DNA of 64,000 nt from Hofstenia miamia (Eukaryota; Xenacoelomorpha; Acoela): assembly GCA_004352715.1 (NCBI GenBank), contig SCFE01000108.1, positions 245,594 through 309,593 on the forward strand, given 5' to 3'. The notes beneath the pieces are model-generated. The model worked only from the letters and a program-made list of their open reading frames with translations. It did no database searches and had not been told where the DNA came from. A program made the translations under genes and the position numbers. Positions 1-14,505 of this stretch are shown here, piece by piece (position 1 is the stretch's first letter; every line of letters begins with the position of its first letter).

Positions 1-1048
1 TTTTATTTAGAAAACATAAATGCACAATGTGGTTTACATTATCCACAGCAAGCATACGCCTTTATATATACATGAATAATATGGTATAATATTAAATATA
101 AACATAAACATATACATATAGAATTCAAGTCTTTATAAGATCCAATGTCGCCGTCTACTGCACCAAAATAATTCAAATATTTTTCCATTGAAGATAATGA
201 ATAAACCCTTCTTAATATAGTCAATCAAACAAATAAACACCATAACACAATTAAATCAGTTTTAACGTTTAATGAGAACTTAATATTTTTATACTGTAGT
301 CGAAATTATTGCATGTACTGCTATCATTTTATTTACTGCTATCAAAATATTTTAACAAGAGTCAATTATTTTTTACCACATTCAGGCTCATTGCATACTA
401 ATATTTTTAGTATTATGCATAAATTAATGTTTTTACAAAATTTCATTAAAATATTTATAGTGTAGAGTAGATAAAGCCGGGTACCCGAGGATATCAGCCT
501 ACACAGATCCACATATATATGTACTGTATATAAAGTTTACATAATGTATAAGCTCTATGGATTTATTTTGATTATAGTGAATCGCATCTATTAATAATTT
601 TCAGTTAGTTTCATAACAAACTATAAAGTAAAAGAATAAGATTGTAAACAGATAAGCTATCCTTGAACGAGTACCACTCAATAAAAAATTGTTATTGTAG
701 TGATAATTTGAATTTTTTATTACCGCTAAAAATCGTCAACCATTTGAAAGGCTCAAATTTTTTCTCAACTTTTAAAATTACATAGTATAATATTTTCTAA
801 TGTCCAAACAAAATATTTTTGTTGAATTTTGACGGAGATTAACTGATATTTCTAAAGAGATTTGTTTATTTAGTCCCATGTCAACTTGAATTATCACAGT
901 GAGTGCTTGCAAGACCTTAGCGTTTGTAAATTTTAAACATCGATTATATAGTCTTTCATATAATTGAATTTAATTCAATGTATTATTTAAAAAATTTCAT
1001 TTTTAAAATTGTTCAATTCAATATTATCTCCTTTATAAAAAATAGTAC
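1..1048. other. AT-rich stretch, no gene recognised
   Basis: No domain, splice-bounded exon or repeat end could be supported. A short minus-strand frame at 39-224 begins with a coding-like stretch but ends in low-complexity residues, and no splice sites confirm it. Confidence 0.4.
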
Positions 1049-1315
1049 CGTCATCAGTTCTACATATTCTTCTGCCAGAAACTGTTGCTTTTCTTTAGAA
1101 GTAAGTACTGAATTTTCTGAAAAAGAAATTTTTCTGTTTAGCAGTCCTATCTCATTTTCAGGGATGCTGTGCATACTGGACTTTTTTCTTGCTGCACGTG
1201 TAGAGCTAATTTTGCGAACATTCGCAGCCATCACTGAGGATTTTCTCCGACTGAGAGATGGCTCATAATCGTAGGAATCGCCACCCACTGCGCCTGCACA
1301 ATATGCCATTTCAAG
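1049..1315 (-). CDS. Candidate internal or first coding exon, serine/arginine-rich, unknown protein
   Basis: On the minus strand an open frame of 89 codons starts after a pyrimidine-rich acceptor (TTTTAG at 1321-1316) and runs to a possible donor (ACG|GTACTA at 1049/1048), phase 0 at both ends. An ATG three codons in (1309) could be a true start. The product has a mixed, non-repetitive composition: a Gly/Tyr/Asp start, then several basic-serine clusters (SRRKSS, RKISS, ARKKSS) that look like kinase sites, then an acidic-hydrophobic end (KEKQQFLAEEY). This resembles a cytoplasmic regulatory segment of a larger protein rather than transposon code. I do not recognise the family. No adjoining exons were found within the first kilobase. 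Coding status rests on composition and splice-like edges only. Confidence 0.4.
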
Positions 1316-4300
1316 CTAAAATAATAAAGTCAAATATTCCAACATGAAAATAGTTGAAAGTACCAATAGAACAAGTACCAATCATGAATAATACTTTCTA
1401 GAAATTCGTGGTATTCCAAATAAATATTGTGCACACCTTCAATTATATTCATTATACTTAGTGTGTCTAATAAATCTTATCCTTTTACATTATCAAGCAA
1501 ATTAATAAAGCATGCTTTCAGTAATAGGCAGGTCTACTTCGACCCAGCTAATGATTCATTGCCCTGTTGAAGGTGTAAAAATTGCAAATCATCGAGTAGG
1601 CGGTTTTCGTGTACCTATGGCGAAAATGGACTGCATCTTCCAGAATGTGAGATTTAACTGTTTTGTGGAACTGAAGAATATATCAGTGTCACTACAGATT
1701 CACAGAAAATCTTTACTGGCACTTCCATACCCCTGCTCTACATATTCAACCACTAAGCTTTGGTGTCGAGACTTAATCATTAGCAAGTTAACAGTAGTGA
1801 AGATGAAGAAATAACAGGCTATAGGAAGTCAGTAGTAATGAAAGACAAAGACTTTAAGGTGAAGAAGCTGATTTAAGAGAGTCGCAGCATTGTACAAAAT
1901 GTAACACTCACATTTTAAGCATTAGCAAAAAAATTGTTCTGAGTTCTGACCATTTTGAAAGAAGATTCTAAAGCTGTTAAATGACTATCATTGAGAAGAA
2001 AGAGAAGAAAGCGCGAAATATAGCCTTGGAGAAAGTGTGCTACTAGATATTGCGTTGAAGTTGAAACACAATTGAATTTCAATTCCATGTTGCTGAAACC
2101 AGCAAACAAAACGTAGGTAGGAGCAAAAACAGACCAACAAGCAATTGATTCTTGCTCTATCTTGACAAAGAAAAATACTATGTTAATGATTTGCTTAACA
2201 GCAATCAAATGTGGGGTAAAAATGTTTTTATATGGAGTGAAAATCAATTCAAATATATATATATTTTTTTTTTCTGTAAAATTAACTTGTAAGCAATGAT
2301 AAAAAATCAATGTATTTATATATATATGGGATTTGCAAAAGCGTAAATACTATTCATCAAAATGTAACTCAAAGTAAGTGTAATTGAATTAAGACAGAAT
2401 TGACGCACCTTTAAGCAAGATTGTCGATTCAATTACATAATACTCCGCTCATTGAAAATACTTTTCCACATATTATATTATATTTGGCATAGAGATTCTC
2501 AACAAGAAAAAGTCAACAACTGAATTACTGTATCTACTTCAAACGCTTTCAAAATCAATCTTTAAACCTTACACAATTTATTCAAATTTTGATTACTGTG
2601 TTGAAGGTGGAACAAATAACACATTTAAATTGATGATTCATTTGTAATTATAATTAAGGTTAACTACATGTCTACTAGTGTTTTCAATTCAAATTTACAC
2701 AAGAATAATTAACTATATTTACTAATATAAATATACACAAAGTTATTTTTACATAAATCTTTTGCACAGACATATTGTTACTAGATACCAAAACGACCTT
2801 TTTCAAACTCTGTAAAGTGTATAACGTAACACAATTTATCTAAGCAAGCAGTATATTGGTGGTTTATACATTATAAAACTAAATGCAACCATATAAATGT
2901 TTTACGCAATTATTCGATTTGTGTGCTTTCTTATATGTATCTCTTAACTTAATGGGACAATGGTTTATCTCTAATTTGATAGTTGAAAATTGATTCAGTA
3001 TTTTTCCTGTCACACTTTAAACCTTAATTTAAAAATGAAAAGAATATCGCATTACAAGTTCAATGCACACTGCCGCTTGGATCTAATTGTAAGGATATGC
3101 AATTGCAATTTTTCCGTATTCACTATCTATTTCCATTTATTACCGACCTCCCATAATAATGAAAACTTTGAAAAGTATGCCCCTTTTTGTAACATCTCTT
3201 CCAAAACTATTCCGATATTTGAAAGTTTAGTAAAAAGCATTAGCATGGCTTCTGTAATTTCAATACTCTTCATAACTAAGATGCATTAAGGTTTTCAAGT
3301 TAATGAATACAGACTAGCTAAGCATTAAAACAACACTTATAGAACTGCCTTTTCTATTGTTTTTATTATTTTTGATTCAAGATTTCTTCCTACTGCTTCC
3401 TGTAGTAGACTTGTGTCCATTGAAAAGGTGTATATCATGATGCTTTTGCAAACCCTAATGGGAGATGATGTTACTAGTAGTAACATGCCTCATTCTGAGT
3501 GGGATAAATTGTGAGATATTTATAATAATTTGCTTAGATTTTGTAAAAAAACAGAGAAGTAACTTAATGACATGCTCATGGGTTACGATTGCTTGCAAAC
3601 TTGCTACAATTGTTTTACAAAGTAATATCTCAATCAATTCCAGTAAGTTTACATGTTTGAATCATTAAAAAAATATAATAGAAAATGTGTGCATGGCAAA
3701 CATTGGAAAATATACTATATAAAACGGCACTGGCAGTGGGTCCTTACCTTCACCATGAGAACATTTAATTCAACGGATTTTGAAGAAAGCTCCATATATT
3801 CAATTTGAAATCAAAATAAGCGATTAATCTTGTCCAAGTAATAATAACAATTCCCATTGATAATTGAACACCTCTAAATTTTCCTTTCGAGCGTATGAGA
3901 TAGTTACCTGACCTCCCAGTGGCCTAATTTCCATGGCAGACAAACAGACATAACACTTCATATTTTATAGCAGTTTACCACAAACTAAGGTAGAAGTTTA
4001 CAACTTAATTGAATCTGTGTTGAGACAACCAGTTGCTTGTCACATAATAGGAAGTGTGCTTAAATTCTATTGCTGACATCAAGCTTAAGAAAATATCTGC
4101 ATTACACATTATCAACTAGAGAATACTTCTGTCATATCCATGCAAGTGCATGCAGCGAATTCTATTTCTAAATTCCGAAAGCTTGATAAAATTTAAATAA
4201 TAATAATAAATACGGCAAATAATCAGTTAAGTCAATGTATAAAATTATAACATTACGGACTTGGCAAAACTGAATATAGTGTATTAAATTTTTTAGTGGT

Positions 4301-4799
4301 TTTGGCAATACTTCTTTTTTCAGTATTTATGGTTTCATTATTAAATAATGTTGATCATCTCTACAAGCTTTTGCAGAACATTGATAATTATTTACATTTA
4401 GTGATAATAATAAAGACTTCATTATAAGATTAATGGCATAATTAGAAACCAAAGCTCTAGAAAATGAATAAATTTGCAAAATTTTAGTATAAATGTACGG
4501 TGTATTAACTTCTTCAAATAGAGCATATCGACAATGAATATGAATAAGAGAAAGCAAGAATTCTCACATGTAAATTTCAAGGGTTGCAAATACTTATAAT
4601 TTAGCAGTACAGCCTTAATTATAGCTGAATTACAAAATCATTTTTTTTTCAGTTTTTAAATCCATATAATTAACTAATTAACTTATTAAAATATGAGTAG
4701 TCTACTCACGAGATAGCGTTTTAATTTTTTTAAGTGTAGAATCTATGCTATTTTCTTGAATCTGAACTAGGCAAAAAATCCATAAAGTTTCTTAAATTT
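1316..4799. other. AT-rich non-coding sequence, unassigned
   Basis: No gene supported. A plus-strand frame at 1512-1814 lies in a slightly less AT-rich patch, but shows no domain and no splice context. The rest has only short chance frames. Confidence 0.4.
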
Positions 4800-5500
4800 A
4801 TTTTATATTTTCCATTTACAACTTTGCAAAGGAACTGTAAATCTGCATATTCCAAACAGAGTGGTGATGGAAGCACGGAAGTCAGATAAAGACAAACATT
4901 GAAAGCGAGATTTAGATCGTGATAAACTCAACAAAAATACGATTTTGTAACTTAGTAAGTTGTTTATGCCAACTAAAACTAGGATAGAAATATTTATCAG
5001 TTTGAAAGCAAGGATTGGTAAAATATTGTCGTGATGTTCTCTTGCTGGATACAAACAACCACTAACAGAAATTTTTTTCCTGAATAATGTTGTTACTGAA
5101 TATTTTTCGTTCCGATTAGGCCAGATGTCTAAACCTTTGCGGCATAAAGGTTAAGAGTCACGATATGTGATCAGAATATCAGCTCAGTTGAATCTCTAGA
5201 ATTGCACAGAGAATGAGAGATTTTTAATTATAAACTTTACTTTTTAACCAATGCTTTAACATGACAGTTCCTCGATAATTTAGTGTTTACATAAACACCC
5301 AGATATTTGATGGTGTTTCGCGAGGAATAGCTGTGCCAGTAATAATTAATTTCGAGTGACAGATTGTGTCAGTAAGGGTGTGTCAGGGTGTGTTATAAAT
5401 TTTTGATAAAATAAAAGCTCACTTAATTTCTCGGGATTAAGATTGAGGTTTTTTGATTTACAGATGTTGAAAATCCTTCATATAGATGACAAAAACAAAT
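4800..5500 (-). pseudogene. Possible decayed non-LTR reverse transcriptase tail
   Basis: Read on the minus strand across several frames, this stretch keeps short pieces typical of the thumb region of jockey/I-type reverse transcriptases. One is an NPEK segment near 5425; another, near 5345-5300, reads like 'IxGTxIPRExxxxxYLGVxxx'; a hydrophobic tail follows to 4800. The pieces are in the expected order, but frameshifts and stops are many and the catalytic YxDD box was not found. It may be an old 5'-truncated retroelement copy. Chance similarity is possible. Confidence 0.25.
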
Positions 5501-8500
5501 TATAATAATTAGGAGCATTTGATTTCGAAGTTGAGCGTAAAGTTTAAGCGTCGCCTATATTTGGCGGCATTACATCATTTAAGTTTTTAATATGTATATT
5601 TTATGTGCATAATCAATTGTTTCAAAATCATACCCTAAATTCATTAAATATTGGATTGTTCAGAAAAACTATTAAAGTTCAGCTTTGTTCTAAGAGTGTA
5701 AATGTGTGCTGTTATATTATAACTTATAATGTATATATGTTTACGACAAACCTACATTTATTTGGGCATTGTCTGGCGCTGAAATAAGACTGCCAGCCGT
5801 GACGAACTCATGCTCCGAAATTTAATATAAAATGTGCGAAGAATTGGCGAAGCGTGATCCAAACAAGGCCGATCCATGCTATCAATATAGATTGTATTGT
5901 TATTCTGAAAATGTGTTAAATTATTGAATTTCTGGTTGGAACACATATTTGATTATTTTGATGGAACAGATCTGAATCATTGTTGTTGTAAGATGAATTT
6001 ACACTTGCAACAAATTGCTAGTAAGATCATGTAAAATAGAAAAAAAAGATATTTTTATAAGAATTGTTACATTAAACAAAAATAAAATAAATGGAAAATC
6101 AAATGAATGTTTAATTATTTTCTAATGTGCAAATGCAACTCTATCAATTTTCTTATATTTATTGGAGAGTATGTTTCCTTCTGCATTGCATATTTTCCAG
6201 CAGTGATTGCCTTAACATTACAAACTAAAGCTTTCCAAGCGTGCAAATCTTATGAAGACTATATGCAAGTAGGGTATTTACCAATGCGTATTAATTCCTT
6301 CACACGTTTGGAAAGTTTTGCATTCGGGAAACATGATTAAACTTTGCATTTCATTAGTTTAACAAGTAATGCAACTCTTTTTGCAATACAATTATGGTAA
6401 ATATAACTTTAATTTTAAAGTGATGCAAATAAGGGATTATCGTGATAAATAATGGATTATTATTTATCCTAGCTAAAAATACACTTTAATTTAATGTCTA
6501 TTGCATCATTTGAACAAATAATGCAAAGTAAAAAATGCACTACAAATTTCAAATCTGTAATTTAAAAGCAATTAAGGAAAAATCTAAGTTAATGTTCATG
6601 CATTGGTTATTTATTTTCTTCTAAGATGGAATTTAGGTTTTTTAATTTATATAGTTTTTATTAAAATTTTCAACATAATACTGATCTAGCAAACCAAAAA
6701 ATTTAAAATGTTTTTTAGCATGGTGCACATAAATGGACGTAAAATGAAAGCAATTGGTGTTACTTTAAATATGTTTGGGCGAGTCAAAGTTTCCTAAGCG
6801 GAGAACTTCGCTTGTTTCATAATTCTTCTTAGTAATTTTAAAAGCAGAAGGCTACTCAAAAGGATGTTTTCAAATTTCCAACATTTTCGCATTTAATATT
6901 GAAAATAATTTCATTATGAATATTATTTGACTTCAAAATCCATTTACAGTTACTATTAATTCGTTAAAAAATCATAATTTGAAATATAAAAATAATCGCC
7001 AGATTTGTATACATATTTTGTACTATATAATAAGGAAATTGCTTTGTATTGCCATTTTCAACAATAAAATCAGTTGGATTTTATTATTTTTGCCTTAAGC
7101 TCTCAGTTAGGCATTTGTTTGTTGGATCTACAATTTTCAAACTATCTAGAAATTACAAAATTTGAAAATTTTAATAAATATCAGATGAATTATTGTAAGT
7201 ATTTCCAAAATTTTCAAAGTAATACTTGCGAAACTTGCAAGTGTGAGCTTGCTGGAAAGGAATGCTATTGATTGAGAATTGTTTTCTTAAAGTGCGGCAT
7301 ATGAATTTAAAAAATTATTTTTGAAATCAAGCACTATTTATAATTTTGATAGAAACCTGCTTGTAGACTTCCAGAAGATACCAAAACATGTTTAAGCTGC
7401 AAGTGTGACAATTTTGCAATAAATTTTTGTGTGTTAATTCGTATTATATCAAATGACAAATTGATTTTCATTCCAAAAAATGATAGTATGACTATTAAGC
7501 CTTTAAATGATTTCTTAATTTCCTTTAAAAACAAATTGTGTTTCTTACTTTTAGAAAGGCATCATTAAATATTCAAATGAGGTGTTCCGTTCCATTATGT
7601 GCAGAATTTCACTCAGAAAAAATACAAATTTTCAGCATAAATAGTGGGTAAAGTGATCATCCATCATGCATTTATGAGATATAAAAGCATAATTGTAAAA
7701 TTACATACTTATGAATAATTTAAATTTTAGACATTGCCACAGAATTACATCAAAAAAACAACACTTTTAACAAATTTAGAGTACTATTTGATATTTGTTT
7801 TTAGACAACCATCACACTGTCAGTTAGCGCGAATAAAATTCCCATCTCCAGTCATATTGAAATATTGTGAAATATTGTGTCAATCGCCTTCAGTTTACAT
7901 ATGTAGGCTTCAGTATATTGATACTGATGATTTAATTTAAGCAAATGTGGAGACCAAATAAAAAAATGAATTTCAAATACTGTTAAAATCTAAATGAATA
8001 GTGAGGACTTACATAAAGATTTCAATGGTATTTTCTGTGCTATGGAATCTACCCCATCCAAGTTCGGAAAATCAAATTCGTATATTGAAGAGATTTCCAT
8101 CATAAAATTATCTGAAGAAATAAAATGTGGAAGTCTCATTATCTATGCTGCTTCATTGGCCCACACAAAATCATATATACCTACTAAATGAATAAAAGTG
8201 TACTTAATGGATTGTTTAAGTTTATCTAGCAATTCGTCTTTTCATGAAATGTAACTCGATACATGCAGAAAACTACCAATCCCAACAGATTATATCCATA
8301 GTTCAATATTTCTCAGTAAAAAAATTCATAAATCTCTTCATGCAAAATCAAAACCGCAACTTAGAACTACACCAAATATTTAGGGAGAAATTATAACCCG
8401 CAAAGATATCAGCATGCATACACATTTCCGTTAACGTAGGCCTTTGTCCGTTTTACCAACACTAATCTATTTTACATTTATAATACTTCTATGTTCAAAA

Positions 8501-9422
8501 AATACAACCTTCCTCAATATTATGCTTGTCTTCATTTTGATATATTTATTTAGATATACACTAATCTTAAACTTTTTAATTTTTCTATTCATTTACGTAG
8601 ATAAATCAACAGTGGTCACTTCACCCCACTCAAACTTTTGCAAATAACTGCTACAGTGTAGAACTGATATATAAGTAAGAGATATGATAACATGTTCAGA
8701 TATTCAGCTATAAAATAAAAAGTTTTCATTGCACATTTGCTGCTAATTGGTTGCCTTCTTCGCCAAATGGATAGCCACGGCCCACACTTTATCCTATGAA
8801 TGGAGCAGCTGCAGGGACAGCCACAAGAATCCTATTGAGTTTTCAAAGTTGGCAAGTCATTACAATGATTTAAATATAGTTTAAAAAAATTATAGATTTG
8901 TCAATAGCATCTCCTCTGTTTTACACAGCAACGCCAGATGAACATCTTTAGGCTGAATCAGCTGAATTCTATTTTTACTTCAGTATGTCTACAGTTCCTG
9001 CGTCTTAAAAACCTAATTCAGATAGAATCTAAAGCTGCTACGCCATATTCACAGGAAGCCTTGATGGTTGGAAGTGACTTCATAAATTCTACTAGTCTAT
9101 TGCACAAATATTTTATTCATTCCTTCATAGATAGTGATAACATGTTAACGACAATTACAAGAGTTTGACCTTTGCAAATTACCTTCATTATTGTCAAAAA
9201 CCAGTTTTGTAATAAATTGTTTTAGGAGAATGAAAGTGACGGCCAAAATGTTATTTTTGGAATCACCTAGCATACTTTGTGCTATTTTTACGTAATTACT
9301 CGCGTTCAATTAACATGCTTTCTTGATTTTGTTCGTGTTTATGTTGGGCTACCCACATCGACTAATCTGCTTTTGTGTGTTGTTCAAATGCTTCAAATGA
9401 GTCGATATTCTGTATAGCAATT
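5501..9422. other. AT-rich non-coding sequence, unassigned
   Basis: Several frames of 60-77 codons occur (for example 6107-6340 and 7994-8191, plus strand). None has a recognisable motif or good splice edges. Slightly GC-richer patches at 5760-5900 and 8750-8840 may be old transposon debris. Confidence 0.35.
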
Positions 9423-11090
9423 TCAGATATTTAAGTGCGACTGCAGTAGAAAGGACATAACCATTACCACTCGGCGAAGACATGGCGCTGAAACTGCCAC
9501 AAATATTATTGAAGAATTTGATTCAGAGGATGAAGTAGGCTCAGAGGAAGAATGTGGCGATAATTTTGCCCAAGATGATGCATATGACGTTGAGATGAGA
9601 CTGAAACAGGACTTATTCATCCTCATGGGGACATCGACAGTGAGTGCTCGGAAGACTGACGATGATGAAAGCGCAAGTCTCCTTATTGATGAAAACGGAA
9701 ACATGTGGTCTCGAAATCCTCCATCAAATATTGGACGACGAGACAGAGCCAGTGTTATCAGGGGCAATGTTGGACCGAAGCCATCAGCGCCCATTACACT
9801 ATCTTGCAAAAGTGCCACTTACTGTTTAATTATGACATACTTCAGAAAATGTTTTGCTATTCTCTTCAACTTGGATTTGGTGTTGAAATGAACTTGGACA
9901 GTCTGAAAGCATTTATCGGCATCTGCACTTTCAGTGGAATCACTTGTGATACAAATATTCCTATTGATAACTTGTGGTAAAATGAGGCTCACGATTTCTA
10001 TCAAACAGCGATGTCAAAGAACTTATTCAAGAATTGGCTCAGAGTTCTAAGGTCTGACGATGCCTTGAAAATACCTGAGCGCAAGGAGAACAACAGTTTT
10101 GAGGCCGTCTGAGAAATCTGAGAAGATTTCAATGCTCTTCTTGGTGCTCATTATGACCCAAGCGAAGAACAAAGGATCGATGAACAATTTGTCTGCAGCC
10201 GCACAAGATTACCACATCGTACCTTCAACCCTAGCAAACCTGGTAAACATAGGAAACTCTAAAGATGTTGTGCAAAAACCGATTCTTTTTGAAGGGTGAT
10301 CAACTAATAAAGAAACAAAGAAACGAAAGGACTACAGTTCACAATCTGGTCATCACTCTTGTCTCGCCCTACCTCGGCACTGGTCGCAACACTACGAGTG
10401 ACCGTTATTTCTCCAGCTTGAAGATTACAACTGCCTTGTAAATGAAGGCAGGGTGACGTATGTGGGGACACTTCTGAGAGTTAAACGTGAAATCCGGAAG
10501 GTTCTGTTCAGCAAAATGAAGTTGCATCAAACGGAATTTGTCTGAGGAAGTCCAAGAAACAAGATTACCCTTTGTGCGTATGCAGTAAAGAAAAAGAAAA
10601 TTGTCCACATGATATCGTCCCTGCACCATTCCAAAGAAGTCAGTGAGCGTGAGAAAAAGATGCCTATGATCATTTTGGATTATATTTCTGTCAAAGCTGG
10701 GGTGAATTCCGTCAATCAAGAGTCAAAAACCTATTCTACTAGGTTCCAGACAAGAAGAAGGACTGCGGTTCATTTCCAAAACTGGCCTGATGTTGGTGCA
10801 CTCAGCAGTTTTAATCTCTTTGGATTGTGTCTCCCTAGTTGAACAACATCTCAACATGGACGAAGACGGGCCTTCCTCAAAGCTTTGACACTTGAATTGA
10901 CCTCAGAGCATATGATAAACCGTATTCAAAATAACCCAGCATTGCATTTTTCTGTGGCTAAAAAGATTAAAAAATTCGTCAGAAACAACGCTGTTCTCTG
11001 CGCGAAGATTGTGCAATTTGACCAGAATGAACTGTCAAATTTTTTATCAGTGTCTGCGGGAAACATTCCAAAGTTGTTGGTGTGATTTGT
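9423..11090 (+). pseudogene. piggyBac-like transposase pseudogene
   Basis: Consecutive plus-strand frames give a recognisable but broken piggyBac transposase (DDE_Tnp_1_7 type). In order: an acidic N-terminal region (EEFDSEDEVGSEEE, near 9510-9550); a segment like the start of the catalytic domain (9860-10020); the IDEQF box near 10170 followed by FNPSKPGKH; a GRNTTSDRYFSSL segment (near 10385-10420) matching the second-Asp region; a YVGTLLRVKREI stretch (near 10460); and IILDYISVKAGVNSVNQ (near 10670-10720). In active family members the last box reads GGVD-x2-DQ; here both acidic residues are Asn, so catalysis would be lost. Stops and frameshifts separate the blocks (near 9980, 10112, 10240, 10540), and part of the middle is missing. 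A matching inverted end is present downstream; the upstream end was not found. Confidence 0.85.
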
Positions 11091-11370
11091 GATAGTATTA
11101 ATTATGACCATTTAGTTTGATTCATGTAATAAACTTTATATTTGGAATCATGAAGTTTTGATAACATACATGCTGTACAAAAAAGCAAAATTAGGCTTGC
11201 AAATTCTTGAAAAACTTTTAAAAATTTTATAAAATAACACCAGGTTATCGAAAGTACTGATAAATACATATATTTTAAGCTATAAAAGTTATAATTGTAC
11301 ACAATAACAACATAATACTGGTATGATTTCAAAAATCACATGTCGGACAGATTAGGGTCGGAACAACGTT

Positions 11371-11387
11371 GGCCGTTCTAGGGTTAA
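11371..11387 (-). repeat. piggyBac 3' terminal inverted repeat and TTAA target site
   Basis: Reading outward, the element ends in GGCCGTTCTAGGG directly followed by TTAA. This is the CCCTAG... terminus and TTAA target typical of piggyBac. It lies about 290 bp after the last transposase block, as expected for the right end of the element. Confidence 0.75.
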
Positions 11388-14300
11388 AAAAGAAATGTCA
11401 TTATTATGGAGCTCTATGTTTCCAGCCATGGCTCATACGCTTCTTGTTGTAATTTCTTCATAATCATGAATCACGAGTGAATATTAAGCCCAGTCTAAAC
11501 CATTGCTCAAAGCAGTCTCTTTGAGTTCAGTAATTCTAAAATTATAACCAAATTGATAGTCAAGAAGTTCTAGTGAACTAATACAAATTAACTGACAAAG
11601 TTGCAATTTTACAGGCCTGAGCATTAAATTTTAAAATGCACGAGCATGTCTTTTTCAATAATATATTAGAGCCATCAATATTTAAACATTTTTTGTATAG
11701 TGTTTAAAGTGAAAAGACAGTTTAAATTCATGAAATGGTGAAAAGCAAATAGCCTCCGTCCAATAGATTTCGATCAAAAGACTGTGTTGCTATTTCAAAA
11801 ATTAATTTTTGACAAGCTTTATACTTAATATTTTCCTTCATTAACCCCAAACAACCTATCTTGCCTCCTAGGTAAATGTGATTTCTTGCTATGGTGAAAA
11901 TTTGTCTTAAAAATTATTCCAGTGTTTGAAGTGCATTAAAATGATAACTTTTTCATCCAAAATCCAAATTTTTCAAGAAATTCAAATTCTTCCTGTTTCT
12001 GTTGAGCAGATAACAACGGTTTAAAGTCCATAGCAGCAACAACACACCTCAACTACTTTGTGTTTTGTGAGAACCACCAGGCACTGCCAGACAGGTTCGC
12101 CCAGCGCGCGAATAAAATATAAAAATAAAACAGAATATTTTCTATCCAGTGTTACTTTCATATTTGAGACATGTTTATGATATAGTGAGTGATAGGTACT
12201 TAAATTTTTTTATAGAAACCATCACACATTTTCAAAAATGCTGGAGTTGTTTAGGGCCAAAGCTGGCTCAAAAGCCACTCACTTACCGTTTCTGGATTTT
12301 ATTTAAAAGCAGGGCCCGTATTTATATGCCTAAAACATAAAATATAATTTTACGCATACTTTGACAATTTTCTTTAAAGCATATTTCTATAAAATCATGC
12401 ATTTTTCATAATATTTCAGACGTGAATGACAAAGGCGACCAATATCGTACTGATTCTTATCAGAATTCAAAAAAAACATATATCTGGAATTGTATAGTTA
12501 GGGTTATATTTATAGACATTATAGAAGTGGAAAGAGTTATTTCATCCATATAGGACAAATTCAAGCACCACAACCAATATCCATGAGCTGATGATCAATT
12601 AATACAAAAGTTCTGTGTCTATTAGTATAAAACTGAATATTTTTGATTTTCTAACGCTTTAAGGCTTGCTTCGATTTGGATAAGGAATTTGATATAGTTC
12701 CATATTGAATTCAAGTTCTTATCTTTTGCTCCGTCGAAAAGTTCTTAGAATTCTAGTTTCCAGCATGAGCCTAATGCTTAGCATTCATTCTTCTCAATCT
12801 CATTGGCTGGCTATTATCCAGAGGCAAACATAGGCTGGACCAGAGATGGTCATGGGCATTGAAAAATGGACGAATAACTCATTATTGGACAACAGTGCAC
12901 GCAAATGAACCCAATTGCAGTTAATGAAAAATAATTTATAAATGTATCGAAAAAATATTTACATTCAATTTCAGTGTATGGAATTTACAGTGAGTTTCTA
13001 AAATACGAAAAATTAAACCGATTTTTTAGCAAAAATCATGGAACAGGCTCAAATGTGCTGAATTTTTGGCATTAATTTAAATGTTGGATATGAATCGATC
13101 TGGGCTTGGACCTTAAGTTTTGGTACATGTCTATGCTGTTTGTACTTTACTAGGGCTATATCTCAAGACCTGTACTGGACAATTTATAAATAAAAAAATA
13201 CGGCAGTCAACTCTTAATACTGCCTATCTCGCGCAGGCTACTCTTCATAGATCATGGATTTGCTAAATTAGAAAAACTGCAACAATTATTCACCAGATGA
13301 ATTAAGTGTATTGGAAACTGCAAAGATGGATGTGAACCATAATTTGTCCCCAGTGTCCATGCTTCACTTTAACAAGTTGTCATCTTAGCTTTTGACTTTG
13401 TACACTGCAGAGACCCAGTCATTTCAAGGACTCTCATAGACCATTTGTTGAAAAATCCATTCAATCTACATCACTAGGTGGCCAAAAAACTAACTTTACT
13501 GATCTAAGTAAAAAAATAGTTTTGATTAATGCTTTTGTTTAATACTTTGAAACCACTTAAAGGTGCATCATAACTACTATTCCGCGGACTCCTACATTTA
13601 AGTCTTTTAACAGGTGTCCATGTGAATTAACAAACCGTTCTTCCACATTCATAAAAAATTCTCCAAATCTACTAGGAAATTCCGAGATCGCGAAGCATAG
13701 TCGACGTGGTTGAATTAATGTTGGAAATTTTTATTAAAGTGTATTGCTGTGACTAAAATATTTAAAAACATGAATTAATTACTATTGAAAATTCTGAGAT
13801 CTTAAAAAATTTTTGAATTCTCTCAAAACAAAGACTCAAAATTTGGCAATCTCTTACTTTAATCTTTAACTAAAAACTGTTTTTGCCACATGAGTACCCA
13901 CTTTTGAAAAATCTTGCCCCAACCCCCCACCCCATTGGTCGACTTACCTCACTTCCATCTCTGGTTATATATTTGTTTTAAAAATCATCACAAATAAGAA
14001 ATTACTCCGCTGCTAAGGCTAATCAACTTGTTCAATCATTGCAATAAATGATGGTAAAAGTGTTGGAAAATTCACCTAGCGCAAAAGTTAGAAATAGTTT
14101 TTAAGTCACGCTTGTCCAGCTGCCTTGCGCTTATTGATTTATATTATACGCTTAAAAATTAAGAAATCACTTACAAACTTTAATTAGCGTTCGACATCAT
14201 TTAATTTGTAACTTCCATGGAATAAATTTAACTGTAAGCGGATCAATAAATGCTAAGTTAGAGAATTTTGCATTAGCCAATCAGAATCAAGATTGAATTT

Positions 14301-14505
14301 AGTACAAATTTATAAATAGCTCTTGTTAAGTTAAGCGCAGAAGTAACTACAAAGCTTAGAAAATTTCAAAACCTGACACCGAGTGTTTCCATTCATGCAA
14401 GGAATCCACCCGAACGTTAGCTGTAAGAAATGAATAGCTAAACTAAAAAAATTCAAAATATATTTTAGTTATAAAATAATTGATACAATAGCTATAATTA
14501 CAAAT
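11388..14505. other. Non-coding, old dispersed repeat plus possible hAT-like ends
   Basis: Around 11860-12280 the sequence resembles, in the same order, blocks at 20570-20940, 22530-22810 and probably 33000-33250. Shared phrases include a 'ATTATTCC(a)GTGxTTGAA' piece and a 'TTTATAGAAxCCATxA...AAAAATG' piece, so this is an ancient dispersed family. ACCAGAGATGG at about 12841 and its inverse CCATCTCTGGT at about 13957-13967 resemble hAT termini but lack a matching 8-bp duplication. No gene was found. Confidence 0.35.

Noticed and set aside
9423-9818. 131-codon minus-strand frame opposite the piggyBac remnant
   Set aside because: It is the shadow of the acidic N-terminal region of the plus-strand transposase.
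12841-13967. CAGAGATGG inverted ends as a 1.1 kb hAT element
   Set aside because: The ends are inverted, but flanking 8-mers do not match and the interior shows no coding. Pairing is unproven.
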